A stretch of 26,520 bases of DNA, from contig JAOXYB010049502.1 in NCBI GenBank assembly GCA_028565635.1, forward strand, positions 1 to 26,520. Direction: 5' to 3'. The position numbers and the translations under genes were made by a program. The DNA comes from Phoronis ovalis. Its lineage: Eukaryota > Phoronida > Phoronidae. Under the pieces are notes generated by a model that had not been told where the DNA came from, made no database searches, and was given only the letters and a program-made list of their open reading frames with translations. Positions 10,989-20,830 of the stretch are shown piece after piece; the first letter of the stretch is position 1; every line of letters begins with the position of its first letter.

Positions 10989-13900
10989 TTAGAGTTCTTC
11001 TTTTTTAATCTTTTTCTTTTCCTGCCCTTTGATTTTCTTTTTGCTTTTTTCCTTTGCAATGTTTTTATCAGCTTTCTTTTCGATATCATCTAACTCTTGC
11101 ATTAGTTTTGCAGCTTCGTCTTTAGTTTTTATAAGCTCTTTAAGTTGTCCCATCATTTCTTGTAGCCCCATTTGGTAATCATCTCCGGCTGATTTGAATT
11201 TATTCTGAATCGTGGATCGCGACTTCTCTTGCGCTTTTTGCACTAAATTTAGAACAGCATAAGATCTAGACGAATTGTTTTGATAGAGAAATTGTTTCAT
11301 AGGACGACGTAATGAAATGAAAACGAGTAGATAAAATAACCGGGTGAAATAATGTGTAAATATAGCAAGGGTTATTAAAAATATAGTATAATCATAATAA
11401 ATTCATGTAAAGTAGTTTTTCTAATAAATTTTTGTTTGTGTAACTACCATAACATATAAAGGTACGAATTCAAAAATGTTCCTGTACATAGAAATTAATG
11501 ATTACGCATTATATATAAAATCTAACGCGGATTATGCTAGAACGTGACACAATATAACGTAAAACACGCACCTTCCCGTTGAATCGCTTGTGGGTCTTTT
11601 TTAACTTCATCTAGTGTTTCAGCCATAACTGTTTCTAGACTTTTAACGTAAGCTTCCATGTATTCTTTAGCTTTCGCTTCATTTTCTTCGTTCTATGTCA
11701 ATGATAAAACTCATGGTAATAATGCTGCTATATGAATATTTGGTGTTTGAAATGAAGTATAAAGGGACGCTTCTGAACATCAGATACTGCTATAAAGCTA
11801 TGCCTATCCCGGGAGGGCACTCATTCAAAGGAACCATGTATATATATGTGCCGCCGCATGGATCCCCTTTTTTCAGCCTTGATTTGTATTATGGAATGTT
11901 TTTTTATGTTTATTTGACAATTTTTACCATGGGGCTGTTTTTTTTGTAAATATCTGTTTTAACATGGGGGTATATATTATCAGTAAATTATTGTATTATC
12001 AATGGTTGATATCGTCGACCATGGGGTGCACACATTTTTTACCATATGGTGTACTTGTCGAGATTTTGTTTTTACAATGGGATATGATTTTTGCAAATAA
12101 GTTTTTACTATGGGATATATTTTCGAAAAGCAATTTTTACCATGGTTAAGGTTTTTTTACCTGAGCCTCACGCCCCCACCATTTTTTTATGTGTCAAGTT
12201 CACTTCCCAAAGTACCTAAATTGTCTTGTATTGATGAATTGATTATGCTCGCAGAGAGTGACGGATTTGCTGCGACCGCCAGAGGCCACTATCATATCTA
12301 ATCACTAAAATCACAATATATGGGATAAAATGAATTTATTATCCATATCTCACACGCGCTATTGCAAGTTTTGCTGATTACCATGAAACGTCAGGAGGTG
12401 CAAACCAATGAACAGAAAACCCCGTCATAGTACACAGGTAACGTTCAATAGATAACCTAAGTCAACAAGTCGTATCCTAACTGACTGATAAACGTTGTAT
12501 TCCGGCCCCGACATGTACGAATTTTCCGTCTTCTTCCAACTAATGTTTGACTTACCTCTTTCTTTTCTTCTTGTTGATCTTTCATGACATCGTCATAATC
12601 GGCAATTCTGTCTTCCAATAAACCACGTATTCCTTCTACACTCTAAAATAGCGAAATCATTTCAAATTTGTAGAAAACAAGTTACTCTTTAGGTTACTAT
12701 ATATTGTTTAAATAATATTTTACAATTTTTTTTCTGCAAGTAATTGCTGTTAGAAAGAAATATCTAAAAGTTCAAAAAAATGATATGCATTATACACTAT
12801 GACATATGGTCGGTTGAAATAGCATCACAAATTATTTTCACTGTTGATAAAATTGTATGATAGATAAATTCATGTTAACTTTCTCATTGTAAAAGTTGAT
12901 AGTAAGACGTACCTCAGGAGTCAGTTGATGCAAATCGGCTCTGCTGAAGACATCGTCCTTGTTCATATCCAAAACTTTGAATAACTGAAAATGCGTTTTT
13001 CTAGTTAAATAAAAACTGATGTGCAAACTTAAACATAAAGAGCAAAATTCCACTTCAAGTTTTTTAAGCTACGTACGCTTGTACAGTCTGACAACGATAA
13101 GGATGCTAATAAATTAATCGAGAAATTGGTAACTCTGCACAAGTGACTGTATAATATTGTTTTTTTTTTATTTTCTCATTAATATTTATTTTACATACAT
13201 ATCCCTTTACCCTATATCAGAATTATTCCGTAATGACTGAAATGAAATATTACAATGTACATTAGTTACACGTACTTCCTTTGTAATTTCTGAAAGTTCA
13301 TCTGTCCACTTTGTCATATTTATAAGGAGGCTGTTATCCTGAAAATAATTTTAAAAAAGGCAACTGACTAATTTATATCACGGCATCCTTTTTCTAAGAG
13401 TATTTCCCACGTATTGTAATTGTAATAATTCTTTACTGATAAATTAGAACAGTCCATATAAAGAACAATATCGCGAATTCAGGTTGGCCGGACTGCCAAC
13501 AAGAGAATCTAACAAACTGCGCCTCCTGGTAAACCTCTCAAAGTATGGGCCTAGCAGCACATAAGCGATGTTGATTTATTTCCATTACATAAGCATTTTT
13601 GTAAAATTTAACATTTAATTTAAACTAAATTTTAAATTAATTAAAGCCTACCTTCTTGAGTATTTGTTTAAAGACTGTAAAATTTAATTCTGATTTATTC
13701 TGGTTCAATAAATAGTTCGAAAAATAATGTCTGCAAAGAAAACAGCAAATAGAATTATTCATAACAAAAACCGTTTTCTTATTCTAAGTTATCAATCACA
13801 AGTAAGACTGTGAAGCATTAGCAAGTATCATTCTCCACAGAAACATAAAATCGTACCAAGAAAATAATTATCATGAACATAAAGTTTTACTTCCTAATAG

Positions 13901-16882
13901 CACTAATAGAGTTATACCTGAAAGAATAGTTTTATATTCAAAAATATAGATGTATTCTTACAATAAGTAATTTTTCATGTGATCTTCCCTGTTGATTTTT
14001 GAGAAATTTGCGCTATATAAAGACATCTGAGCTTCTGTACAGGAATGATTATTGACAGGACTCTTGGTATGGTTCCATCCGATCCTAACAGTCAATACAC
14101 GATCTACTGCATTCATTTGATAAAACCTATAATAAAACAACCAATACTTATTCTTCGAATGCATACATCACATACACGTATTTACACCAATATTAATGCA
14201 CTTACTCAAACTCCAAGGCAAATTTATCGATAAGTATGATCTTTGATTGTCATAATACCCCTTTATGAATGTACATATCAGGGTTTTACATTTTTAATTA
14301 ATGGTTACCATTTATTTGGAACAAAAAGACAGTTTCCTGCTCCGATGACAACAACATAAAATTCCACATTTTTGACACTAGGAAATTTCGTATAATCAAC
14401 TTCCCTGACATCTATTTCAGTATAGTTTTCTTGCGGTACCTGGAAATGTAAGACAGTATGTAGCATCAGATATTCAGAAAAGAATATGAATAAATGTATA
14501 TGTATAGGGATATTTACCCCTGCGTTTTTAGTATATAGGACCTTTGTCATAAGACTATAGTATCGTATATTTTTAAGAAACTCATATATCCTTAATCATA
14601 TACATTTAACACATAGTTTTTTGTGTATTCAATGGAGGAGAAATGCATTAGTAAATTTGTCCTAGTTAACATGCAGACATTCGTTTTTGTATATATTATT
14701 TAATTTTGTGGTTTCTTAAAATACCCACCGCCGAGAACCATGGCGTAAGCACCAATTGCAGTTGTCCAGAAACTGTGCATATCAAATTATCTTCGTTTTG
14801 AGATTTAATGCTTCCATGATACTCTCCAGAAGAAAAGATTAATTCCTAAAAAATTTAATCATTTTTCGAGAATTAAAGAAGGAAAATTTCCTCTCATAAT
14901 TCCAGTGGACTTGCTCTAAATCCTTCCGGATTTTTCCATTATTATTTATTTTTTAAAATTATTTTGATTACAGTGATGTACTTTTGTTGCAAATAAAGCA
15001 ATGTTCCAGCGTTTTTTTTATTTTTATGCGCCTTACTGTACGGCGCATTTGATAGGCCATATATTGGATAGTAAAATGTAGTAAAAGAAACATATTTTAA
15101 CGTGAAAATTACTGGATGTTATAAAGAATTACATCTTCTTAATTAAAAACATTAATTTAAAAAAATCCTCTAAGAATTAAAGCAAGTCTAATATGTAGAA
15201 ATTTATGGTGCATACTGGTTATATAAAAGCGTGCATCTTTTTATGCATGATTGAATGATTTAATGATATAGCCAATGCGTAAGCATAGCTGACCAAAACA
15301 TCCTCCACCTATAACACTTCAGAAAAGCTGCCTTCGGTCAAAAAAGCACGAGTAATTCAATTGGCTTTATTTGGCTATAATAAAACAAGCTGAATTCACG
15401 CGAATACCACGTTTTATTTTAAAGGCATATACACCCCGGAGGTGCGACTCAAATATATTACTGGTACCCATGTGTGTGAATGGATTTTTGAAAGCTTTAA
15501 ATGCGTTTTTCTATTTTTCTATTTTAACCCCTTTTCACTGACTGGAAGAAATTTTAGATACCCTAGAAGTGTTGACGGAGATTTTTTTTTGGAAAATGCC
15601 CGGGGAAACCGAATTATGGGAAATTCACTCGAACTTGATCGCAAATTAAAGGTCTAGGCGAAGTTGGGTCAAGTGGTTGGCGGATTTAATCCGAGTTTTG
15701 GTCGATTTCGATGTCCTAAACGCGTACTAATTAAATAAAGTACCCTTTTGTATATTTATCGAAAAATGCCGGTAACCCTAAATGCGTAACATGCATTAAC
15801 GTGCTTAGTCCTTAAAAATCATCCTTTTTACGCGTTTTTGTTCACGAACATGAGTCGGACCACGGAGAATTACCGTGAAATAATTGAAACCAAATTAGTG
15901 GCCATACAAAATAGGTATATATGTATATTTTTATCGTGCAAAGTTGAATCATGTAGATTATAAAAGATAATTAAAATGTATACTTAACATGATCTGTGAG
16001 ATGTCTAAGCGTGTGATTGCATTTTATAATGGTTGGCATCGGAAAGTCGCTTCTGTGAAAGAAAATTGAAATTATAGTCATACAATTTTTGTTATCTTCA
16101 AATCTGTAGTTATTAATATTTTATCTTTTAATTTAACTACCCAAATATAGTGTAATTAAAATAATGTGAATAAGTTATTCGGCCCAAGTTAATCACTAAC
16201 CAACCAACTTCTATAATCGAATAATATTAGGAAATATTAAAGAATGATAAACTTACTGTAAAAATGACGGAACATGTTGAACGAAATGCAAATTAGTCTC
16301 TTTGTACTTTTCCAGGAACTTTATGAAACTAAAACGCTCCGACCCATTCTTCCGATTCTTGTAAAGTCCATCTATCCAAGTTGTATATATATGTGGAAAT
16401 TGAAGAAAATATTTATCGTTTCTCCAGTTCTTATAAGCCCAAGAGTCGTTTATAGCGTTTCCCATTAATACAGGCAACAGTGGTAAGTTATATTCGTTAA
16501 AAAAATGTTTTGGCTCTGGAAGGCCTACGTGCAACGCTAGTTTCATCGTCCTTCCGGTACTTCCCCATGGTTTAAGATGACCAGGCCAAGCTGTTACCGG
16601 TCCATCGATATGGACATTAAATGGAGGCCATTTTCCTTCATCATCTACACGAAGATCGGCTAGCAGACTGTTCAACACGTGTTCATTTGAAATCAAGCCT
16701 CCGTTCCCGTCTTTCTGGTTAACTTCGATACTCTGATTGTCTGAAAGTTTTAGTTTTTCATCACCTTTTGCTTCTTGTGTACTTTTAGCGGTTTTAGGAC
16801 TTTCTGCCGAAATCAAGAAAGTTAAAATAATAATTAATAAAAGTATACTAATGTAGCGTGTTCTGATACCAGCCATCTTCAT
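10989..16882 (-). CDS. ER-lumenal JmjC/cupin_8-like protein with EF-hand, coiled coil and KEEL tail
   Basis: Eleven exons in transcript order: 16882-16257, 16052-15989, 14845-14729, 14439-14309, 14126-13962, 13730-13652, 13338-13276, 12984-12913, 12642-12556, 11692-11572 and 11242-10989. All borders are GT-AG and phases close, giving 592 residues. Residues 1-26 are a signal peptide (hydrophobic ISILLLIIILTFLISA). Residues about 80-345 resemble a JmjC/cupin_8 fold: PLLPVLMGNAINDSW, IYTTWIDG, FSSGEYHG..DNLICTVSGQ, and the late strand GNCLFVPNKWFYQ. Residues 421-432 (DMNKDDVFSRAD) match an EF-hand loop with D at 1, N at 3, D at 5 and D, not E, at 12. Residues 440-588 are highly charged and predicted coiled coil. 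The last four residues are KEEL, a KDEL-type ER retrieval signal. About ten NxS/T sequons fit a lumenal protein. The expected iron ligands H-x-D and distal H are replaced (K244, Q246, Y315), suggesting no oxygenase activity. An alternative start is the ATG two codons downstream. Function unknown. Confidence 0.85.
11808..12208. mobile_element. TIR/minisatellite element, ATG-rich core, in intron 9 of the JmjC-like gene
   Basis: Starts with CCCGGGAGGGCACTCA and ends with CAAGTTCACTTCCC, an imperfect inverted pair. About 40 bp inside each end are GTGCCGCCGCATGGATCCCC and CACGCCCCCACC. The interior is a degenerate tandem repeat of the word TTTTTACCATGGGGTATA, present about eight times with spacing of roughly 25-55 bp. 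The end structure matches the element at 17690-18064, whose core repeat differs, and the core recurs at 20590-20760. The apparent open frames at 11695-12301 are produced by these repeats. There is no transposase, so it is non-autonomous. Confidence 0.6.
12209..12555. other. Rest of intron 9 of the JmjC-like gene
   Basis: Intron sequence between the repeat element and the donor of exon 9 at 12555. I see no exon, RNA gene or repeat on either strand. Confidence 0.45.
14846..15988. other. Intron 2 of the JmjC-like gene
   Basis: A 1.1-kb intron. It contains a small hairpin, TGCGCC-nine bases-GGCGCA, near 15028-15048. From 15434 it has a stretch beginning CCCCGGAGGTGCGACTCAAA that resembles the left end of the TIR elements at 11808 and 17690. 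The open frame at 15442-15657 runs through this repeat-like stretch and has no gene-like features. Confidence 0.45.
15434..15485 (+). repeat. Possible left end of a fourth TIR/minisatellite element
   Basis: CCCCGGAGGTGCGACTCAAA followed by GGTACCCATGTGTGTG parallels the left ends at 11808 (CCCGGGAGGGCACTCA, then ATATGTGCCG) and 17690 (CCCGGGGAAGTACTCAAGG, then GATGTGCCG). I found no matching right end, so this would be a truncated copy. Confidence 0.3.
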
Positions 16883-17069
16883 AAAAACGTGTTCATATGG
16901 GATGATTATCTTTAGTCATTATGTTTAATATGCATTCGTGCTCTGGGAAACTGCAGATGTATACGACTTGTGCTCATTTGGTTCGGTTAGCAAACAGGTT
17001 GTTTGGAAACGGCACCTAGCGGCAAATCTTCTGATGACGTCACAACACTAAGGTAATCAAGAAACTAAT
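16883..17069. promoter_or_regulatory. Divergent promoter region with CRE
   Basis: This short gap separates the minus-strand ATG of the JmjC-like gene (16882) from a plus-strand exon starting near 17050. A perfect cAMP response element, TGACGTCA, lies at 17035-17042 and reads the same on both strands. Base composition is less AT-rich than the flanks and I see no TATA box near either start, as is usual for bidirectional promoters of broadly expressed genes. CREB/ATF-type control, possibly ER-stress linked, is inference. Confidence 0.5.
17035..17042. promoter_or_regulatory. CRE palindrome TGACGTCA
   Basis: Exact 8-bp consensus for CREB/ATF bZIP dimers, 153 bp upstream of the JmjC-like start codon and just upstream of the divergent plus-strand exon. 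Confidence 0.5.
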
Positions 17070-17176
17070 ATGGCCTCCAAGGAATCAGCTGCAAGATTTG
17101 GAGAATAAGTTTTGCTACTTCTTAACCTTCCGTCAAAAGAAACCAATGAGAACGGATCCGAACGAAGTTAACAAAG
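17070..17176 (+). other. Probable first exon of the small plus-strand gene, with short uORF
   Basis: Contains a 12-codon ORF (17070-17108, MASKESAARFGE then stop) in strong start context (A at -3, G at +4). A second ATG at 17146 is open to a donor, AAAG|GTATTT, at 17176/17177. The second ATG gives MRTDPNEVNK plus one base (phase 1), which would join in frame to the phase-1 exon at 24339. If spliced instead to the exon at 22463, both ATGs become short uORFs and translation would start at 22464. The sequence cannot tell these apart. Confidence 0.4.
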
Positions 17177-17360
17177 GTATTTTATGATATAATCATATAA
17201 GCAAGATATTTTATATAATCATATAACAAGATATGTTATGATGTAAATTATAATGTTACACTGATTCTGAGTGACGGCTGAGTATATTTATCATATCATT
17301 AAACCAAGAATAAGATATTTTATGATGATATAACCAAGGTGTTTTATGAATGATATACTC
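17172..17360. repeat. Imperfect tandem AAGATATTTTATGATATAA repeat
   Basis: Units of about 25-30 bp built on AAGATATTTTATGATATAATC recur near 17174, 17203 and 17230. After a diverged stretch they recur near 17310 and 17336. Starting at the donor of the putative first exon, this is a small AT minisatellite within intron 1. Confidence 0.55.
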
Positions 17361-17689
17361 ACATTAACAAACTGTACGTTAAGTATGCATTACAGTGTAT
17401 AAAGTCTGCTTCTATAGTACAAATACTGCTTGTACTATCTTATTTAATAAAATATTTTTATTAGTCTCAGATACTACAGACATTAATTGCTTTACAGTTT
17501 ACAAGAATGACCATCTCGGGGACTATATAGACTGTACTAGCTAGTACTAGTCATACTAATACTACTGCTACTGAATTGGATATTAATTATTATGCTGTCA
17601 TATGAGATGAGTGTCACTGTCAGCAGCATGTAATCCTAGCTCTGTCAATCTGCAGCTGCCATACTACTACTAGTAGTGTCTCATTATGT

Positions 17690-18064
17690 CCCGGGGAAGT
17701 ACTCAAGGTTTTTTGACTACGGGGATGTGCCGTGGAACCCAATCCAAAATTTTAGCTTGTGGTAGCAAACCCAATCCAAATTTTGTGAAACATAAGGGTA
17801 GCAATCCAAAATTTAAAATATTTGAGTATAGCAATCCATTTTACGCAAACTGACTGATACAAACCAAATTCCAAAATTTATTTATGGATACAGACCTAAA
17901 ATTAATCCAAATTATTTGCTGTAAGCAGTGAGTAGCAATCCAAATTATTAAATATCTTTACGGTTACAATCCAAAAAATACAGTAAGAAGTATACAATCC
18001 AAATCCAAAATTTTCAACTCGGCTGCACACCCCCACCAAAAAATAACTTGAGTACCCCTCCAGG
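17690..18064. mobile_element. TIR/minisatellite element with ATCCAAAATTT core
   Basis: The left end CCCGGGGAAGTACTCAAGG pairs with the complement of the right end, CCTGGAGGGGTACTCAAG, giving an 18-19 bp terminal inverted repeat with few mismatches. The flanks CATTATGT (17682-17689) and CATCATGT (18065-18072) look like an 8-bp target-site duplication with one difference. Inside are GGGGATGTGCCG (left) and CACACCCCCACC (right), shared with the element at 11808. The core is about nine copies of TAGCAATCCAAAATTT-like units with spacing of 25-45 bp. There is no coding capacity. Confidence 0.65.
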
Positions 18065-18962
18065 CATCATGTATCTGCACCATATCAATATTATTATAAC
18101 CATTAAAAAGCACAGTCATGCAGCCATCATCGGAGCCATTGATAGACAAAGTAATGCCTATATCTACTCTCAATATATGCATCTATCTATGTTATGTGAA
18201 TAACTACATTGCATGTACAATTAGGAGGTGTACATTGAAATCTACATAATTATACAAATACAAATTTTTTTTTAAATTCTGGGATGCAGATGTAAAAATT
18301 ATTTGTTTTCTGCAAAGTTTCAACTTTGTAGGTGAAGGGTTTTTGACTTTATTTTTTGAAAATTAAAAGTTAAGTAGATAAGTCTCGAGTATTATGAAGA
18401 ATCAAAAGGTCAACTACAGCCTATGAAATGTAGGTGTTTTTAACATTTCGATTCATGTTTTATTCTAAATGTTACCTAAATTCATGCACTGTATCATATA
18501 TTGTTAATTAAATCTGTTTTTTTTTCTCCAATAGTATTACTCCTGACCTGTAAATTTAAAATGCATCACAACTACTTCTCACACATTTTGAAATTGAGAT
18601 TTCTGAAAGTTCGCCCTATTAAAAAAATATGAAATGTTAAAATTAAAATCAATATTTCAGTAAAAAAAAAATAATTAAAACTGATATTTCATATTTGAAA
18701 ATTCAAACCCTAAGACAATAGTCACTGTAGATGTATACCATCTATATGTGTACGAAGTTCACAACAATTTTAGTGGAAGCATGTAGAGGGACATATTTTC
18801 TACTATATAATGTAAAATAATTCAAATAAATGAAGAAAATGAAATATAATTATCTTTAGATAATGTATGATTTATGGGCTTATCATTATATCCCAAGTTT
18901 CCCAGTATTGTAGAGATAATTTTCTATTTTTGCTTTCAATAGTAAAATATTTCGTCAGTTGT
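18065..18962. other. Intron or intergenic sequence, no gene seen
   Basis: AT-rich sequence between the TIR element and the LINE fragment, with several poly(A)/poly(T) runs and no credible exon. The minus-strand open frame at 17964-18182 begins here and runs back into the TIR element; it has no gene features. Confidence 0.45.
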
Positions 18963-19796
18963 GCAAGAATTTATTAGACCACATAATCCAGGAATTCCAA
19001 AGTACATATTGATCATCTTAGGAAACAAAAAAGGTTCAAATGGGATTTATACCACATTTATTGAGTCATTAAGTAAATTACCAGTTTGTCAAACAAAAAT
19101 GGAATACTAAGTTAAATATTGAAAACAACCTAGAATGGTGGAAACAAGTTTTTCAAAATGCTACAAGAACTATTAAAGACCCACAACTTAAATGGTTACA
19201 ATACAGAATAGTACACACAATAATTGGAACCAATACAACAGTAAACAGGCTTAATCCAAAGAGAAATATAATATGTGATTTATGTAATAAGCATCCAGAG
19301 ACTACAACTCATCTTTTTGTAGAGTGTCCAGTAGTTTTCTGGAAAAATATTACAGAACGGATAAATTGTAACTGTAAAAAAAACTTAAAGCTAAGTAAAA
19401 CAGACATTCTCTTTGGAAAGGGGGCAAAGGAAAACAGTGTTTTAAATTTATGCATAATAATAGGTAAAAAAATCCTATTCAAATGTAAGATATCAAAAAC
19501 CCCTCCCTCTTTAGAATACTATAAAAATGAATTGAGAACATACTATAAACTAAAAAAATTTTGGTCCAGGAAAAATTTTAAATTAGAAGTATTTGAAAAA
19601 AAAATGTAAAGATTACACAGATTTTCTAAACTGATTGATGTTTTATTTTCTCATTGAATATATTGAAATTGGGCTTTTTTCCTTTGTCTTTTGCTATGTT
19701 ATATTGTTTTTTTGTTGTGTTTTTGTACTCTGTATTTTTGTATCCATGTTATTGCTTTTTGCAATTTCAAAATATAAAAAAATTAAAAAAAAAAAA
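18963..19796 (+). mobile_element. 5'-truncated, frameshifted Tx1/L1-like LINE tail with poly(A)
   Basis: From about 18966 the frame reads FIRPHNPGIPKYI..NKKGSNGIYTTFIESL. A one-base slip in an A-run near 19098-19105 moves it to WNTKLNIENNLEWWKQVF, TIKDPQLKWLQYRIVHTIIG and a zinc-knuckle-like motif CX2CX8HX4C (CDLCNKHPETTTHLFVEC), ending at a stop at 19607-19609. The order KG..YN/YTTF, KW..LN, WLQYRI..IIGT, CxxC..H..C is that of the Tx1/L1-type ORF2 C-terminus. A T-rich 3' UTR leads to an A-rich tail ending at about 19796. Apart from the frameshift the frame is intact, so the insertion is fairly young. No clear target-site duplication was found. Confidence 0.75.
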
Positions 19797-20589
19797 GTTT
19801 AAAGTATGAATTCTTTGTGTAAAAATGCTATCAACTTTACAGTTGTGCTTTGATGGTGTCATATGCTTTATGTATATCTAAGTATTTTCTGATGCATTGT
19901 TTTAGAAATAGGGGTGTCCAACCTGTTTTTTCTTATTTAGATGTACATTAAGTCTTGCCTCATTTTTCTGCATGAAACCTTAAGAACACCTCCCTTTTAA
20001 AATATCAATAATCAATTGTCAGCTTTCCACATGGATTTGAATAACTTATTACCTGTCGCTTTATGAACTTATGATAAATATATTATACATTGAAAATTAT
20101 AGGGTATCACATAATGGTGTATTATCTTGTACCAGTGGTGTCAAGGCACTTGTTTAAGATTTCATACCTTTGTAATAACATTATGATAAAATTTCTTTTA
20201 TTGATATTTTGAAAGCTTATATACAATATATGACTTTTCCAAAGGTTAAAGTGACAAAGTTTTTACCATTCTAATGTTGGCCTAATTACTGTTTACTTCC
20301 AGAGCCAGCAGTTATATAGATATACATGAAATATGTGCACAAATCCTGGACATGAACACAGGGTCAGAAAAAGGCCTCAAAACTTAAAATATCACCAGTC
20401 ATAGTATAGCATGCCCAATTGTGTGTTTGTATAATACCATGACACCTTTGAAAAGTAAATTTGCATTCAGTTTGGTAATTATAGGTGAAACAAATTAACC
20501 CCTTCCACCTGCACCTCATTTAAAATTAAAGCCATAAATAAATATTATGTACATAAGAAATAAATTCAAATGTTTTTCATCCTCCAATT
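19797..20589. other. Intron or intergenic sequence, nothing seen
   Basis: AT-rich sequence after the LINE poly(A) tail with no exon, RNA gene or repeat I can support on either strand. Confidence 0.45.
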
Positions 20590-20830
20590 TTACTATGGGA
20601 TGTCTTTTTTAGTTTATATGTTTTTTGCAAATAAATTTTTACCATGAGGTATATATTTTCAATATATGATTATGCACAGGATGCTATGTGGGGTGTACAA
20701 TTGTAGGATTTTATTTACCTTGGGGTATGTTCTTGGAATCCAGTTTTACCATGACATAAAGGTTTTTTACCTTAGGCTTGCACTCCACCAAGTTTTTGAA
20801 AAATCTCCCCCCATCTACCATTATGCAGAC
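20590..20830. repeat. Degenerate copy of the ATG-core minisatellite element
   Basis: The words TTTTACTATGGGATG, TTTTTACCATGAGGTATA, TTTACCTTGGGGTATG and TTTTACCATGACATAAAGG repeat the core of the element at 11808. They end in AGGTTTTTTACCTTAGGC and GCACTCCACCAAGTTTTT, matching that element's right part (AAGGTTTTTTTACC and CACGCCCCCACCA). The terminal inverted repeat is not recognisable, so the copy is old or truncated. Confidence 0.55.

Noticed and set aside
11695-12301. Chain of three plus-strand open frames starting with ATG
   Set aside because: Their methionines and aromatic content come from the TTTTTACCATGGGG tandem repeat in an intron of the minus-strand gene.
14045-14233. Plus-strand open frame
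   Set aside because: Antisense to exon 5 of the JmjC-like gene, whose reading frame and junctions are well supported.
16274-16468. Plus-strand open frame
   Set aside because: Antisense to exon 1 of the JmjC-like gene.
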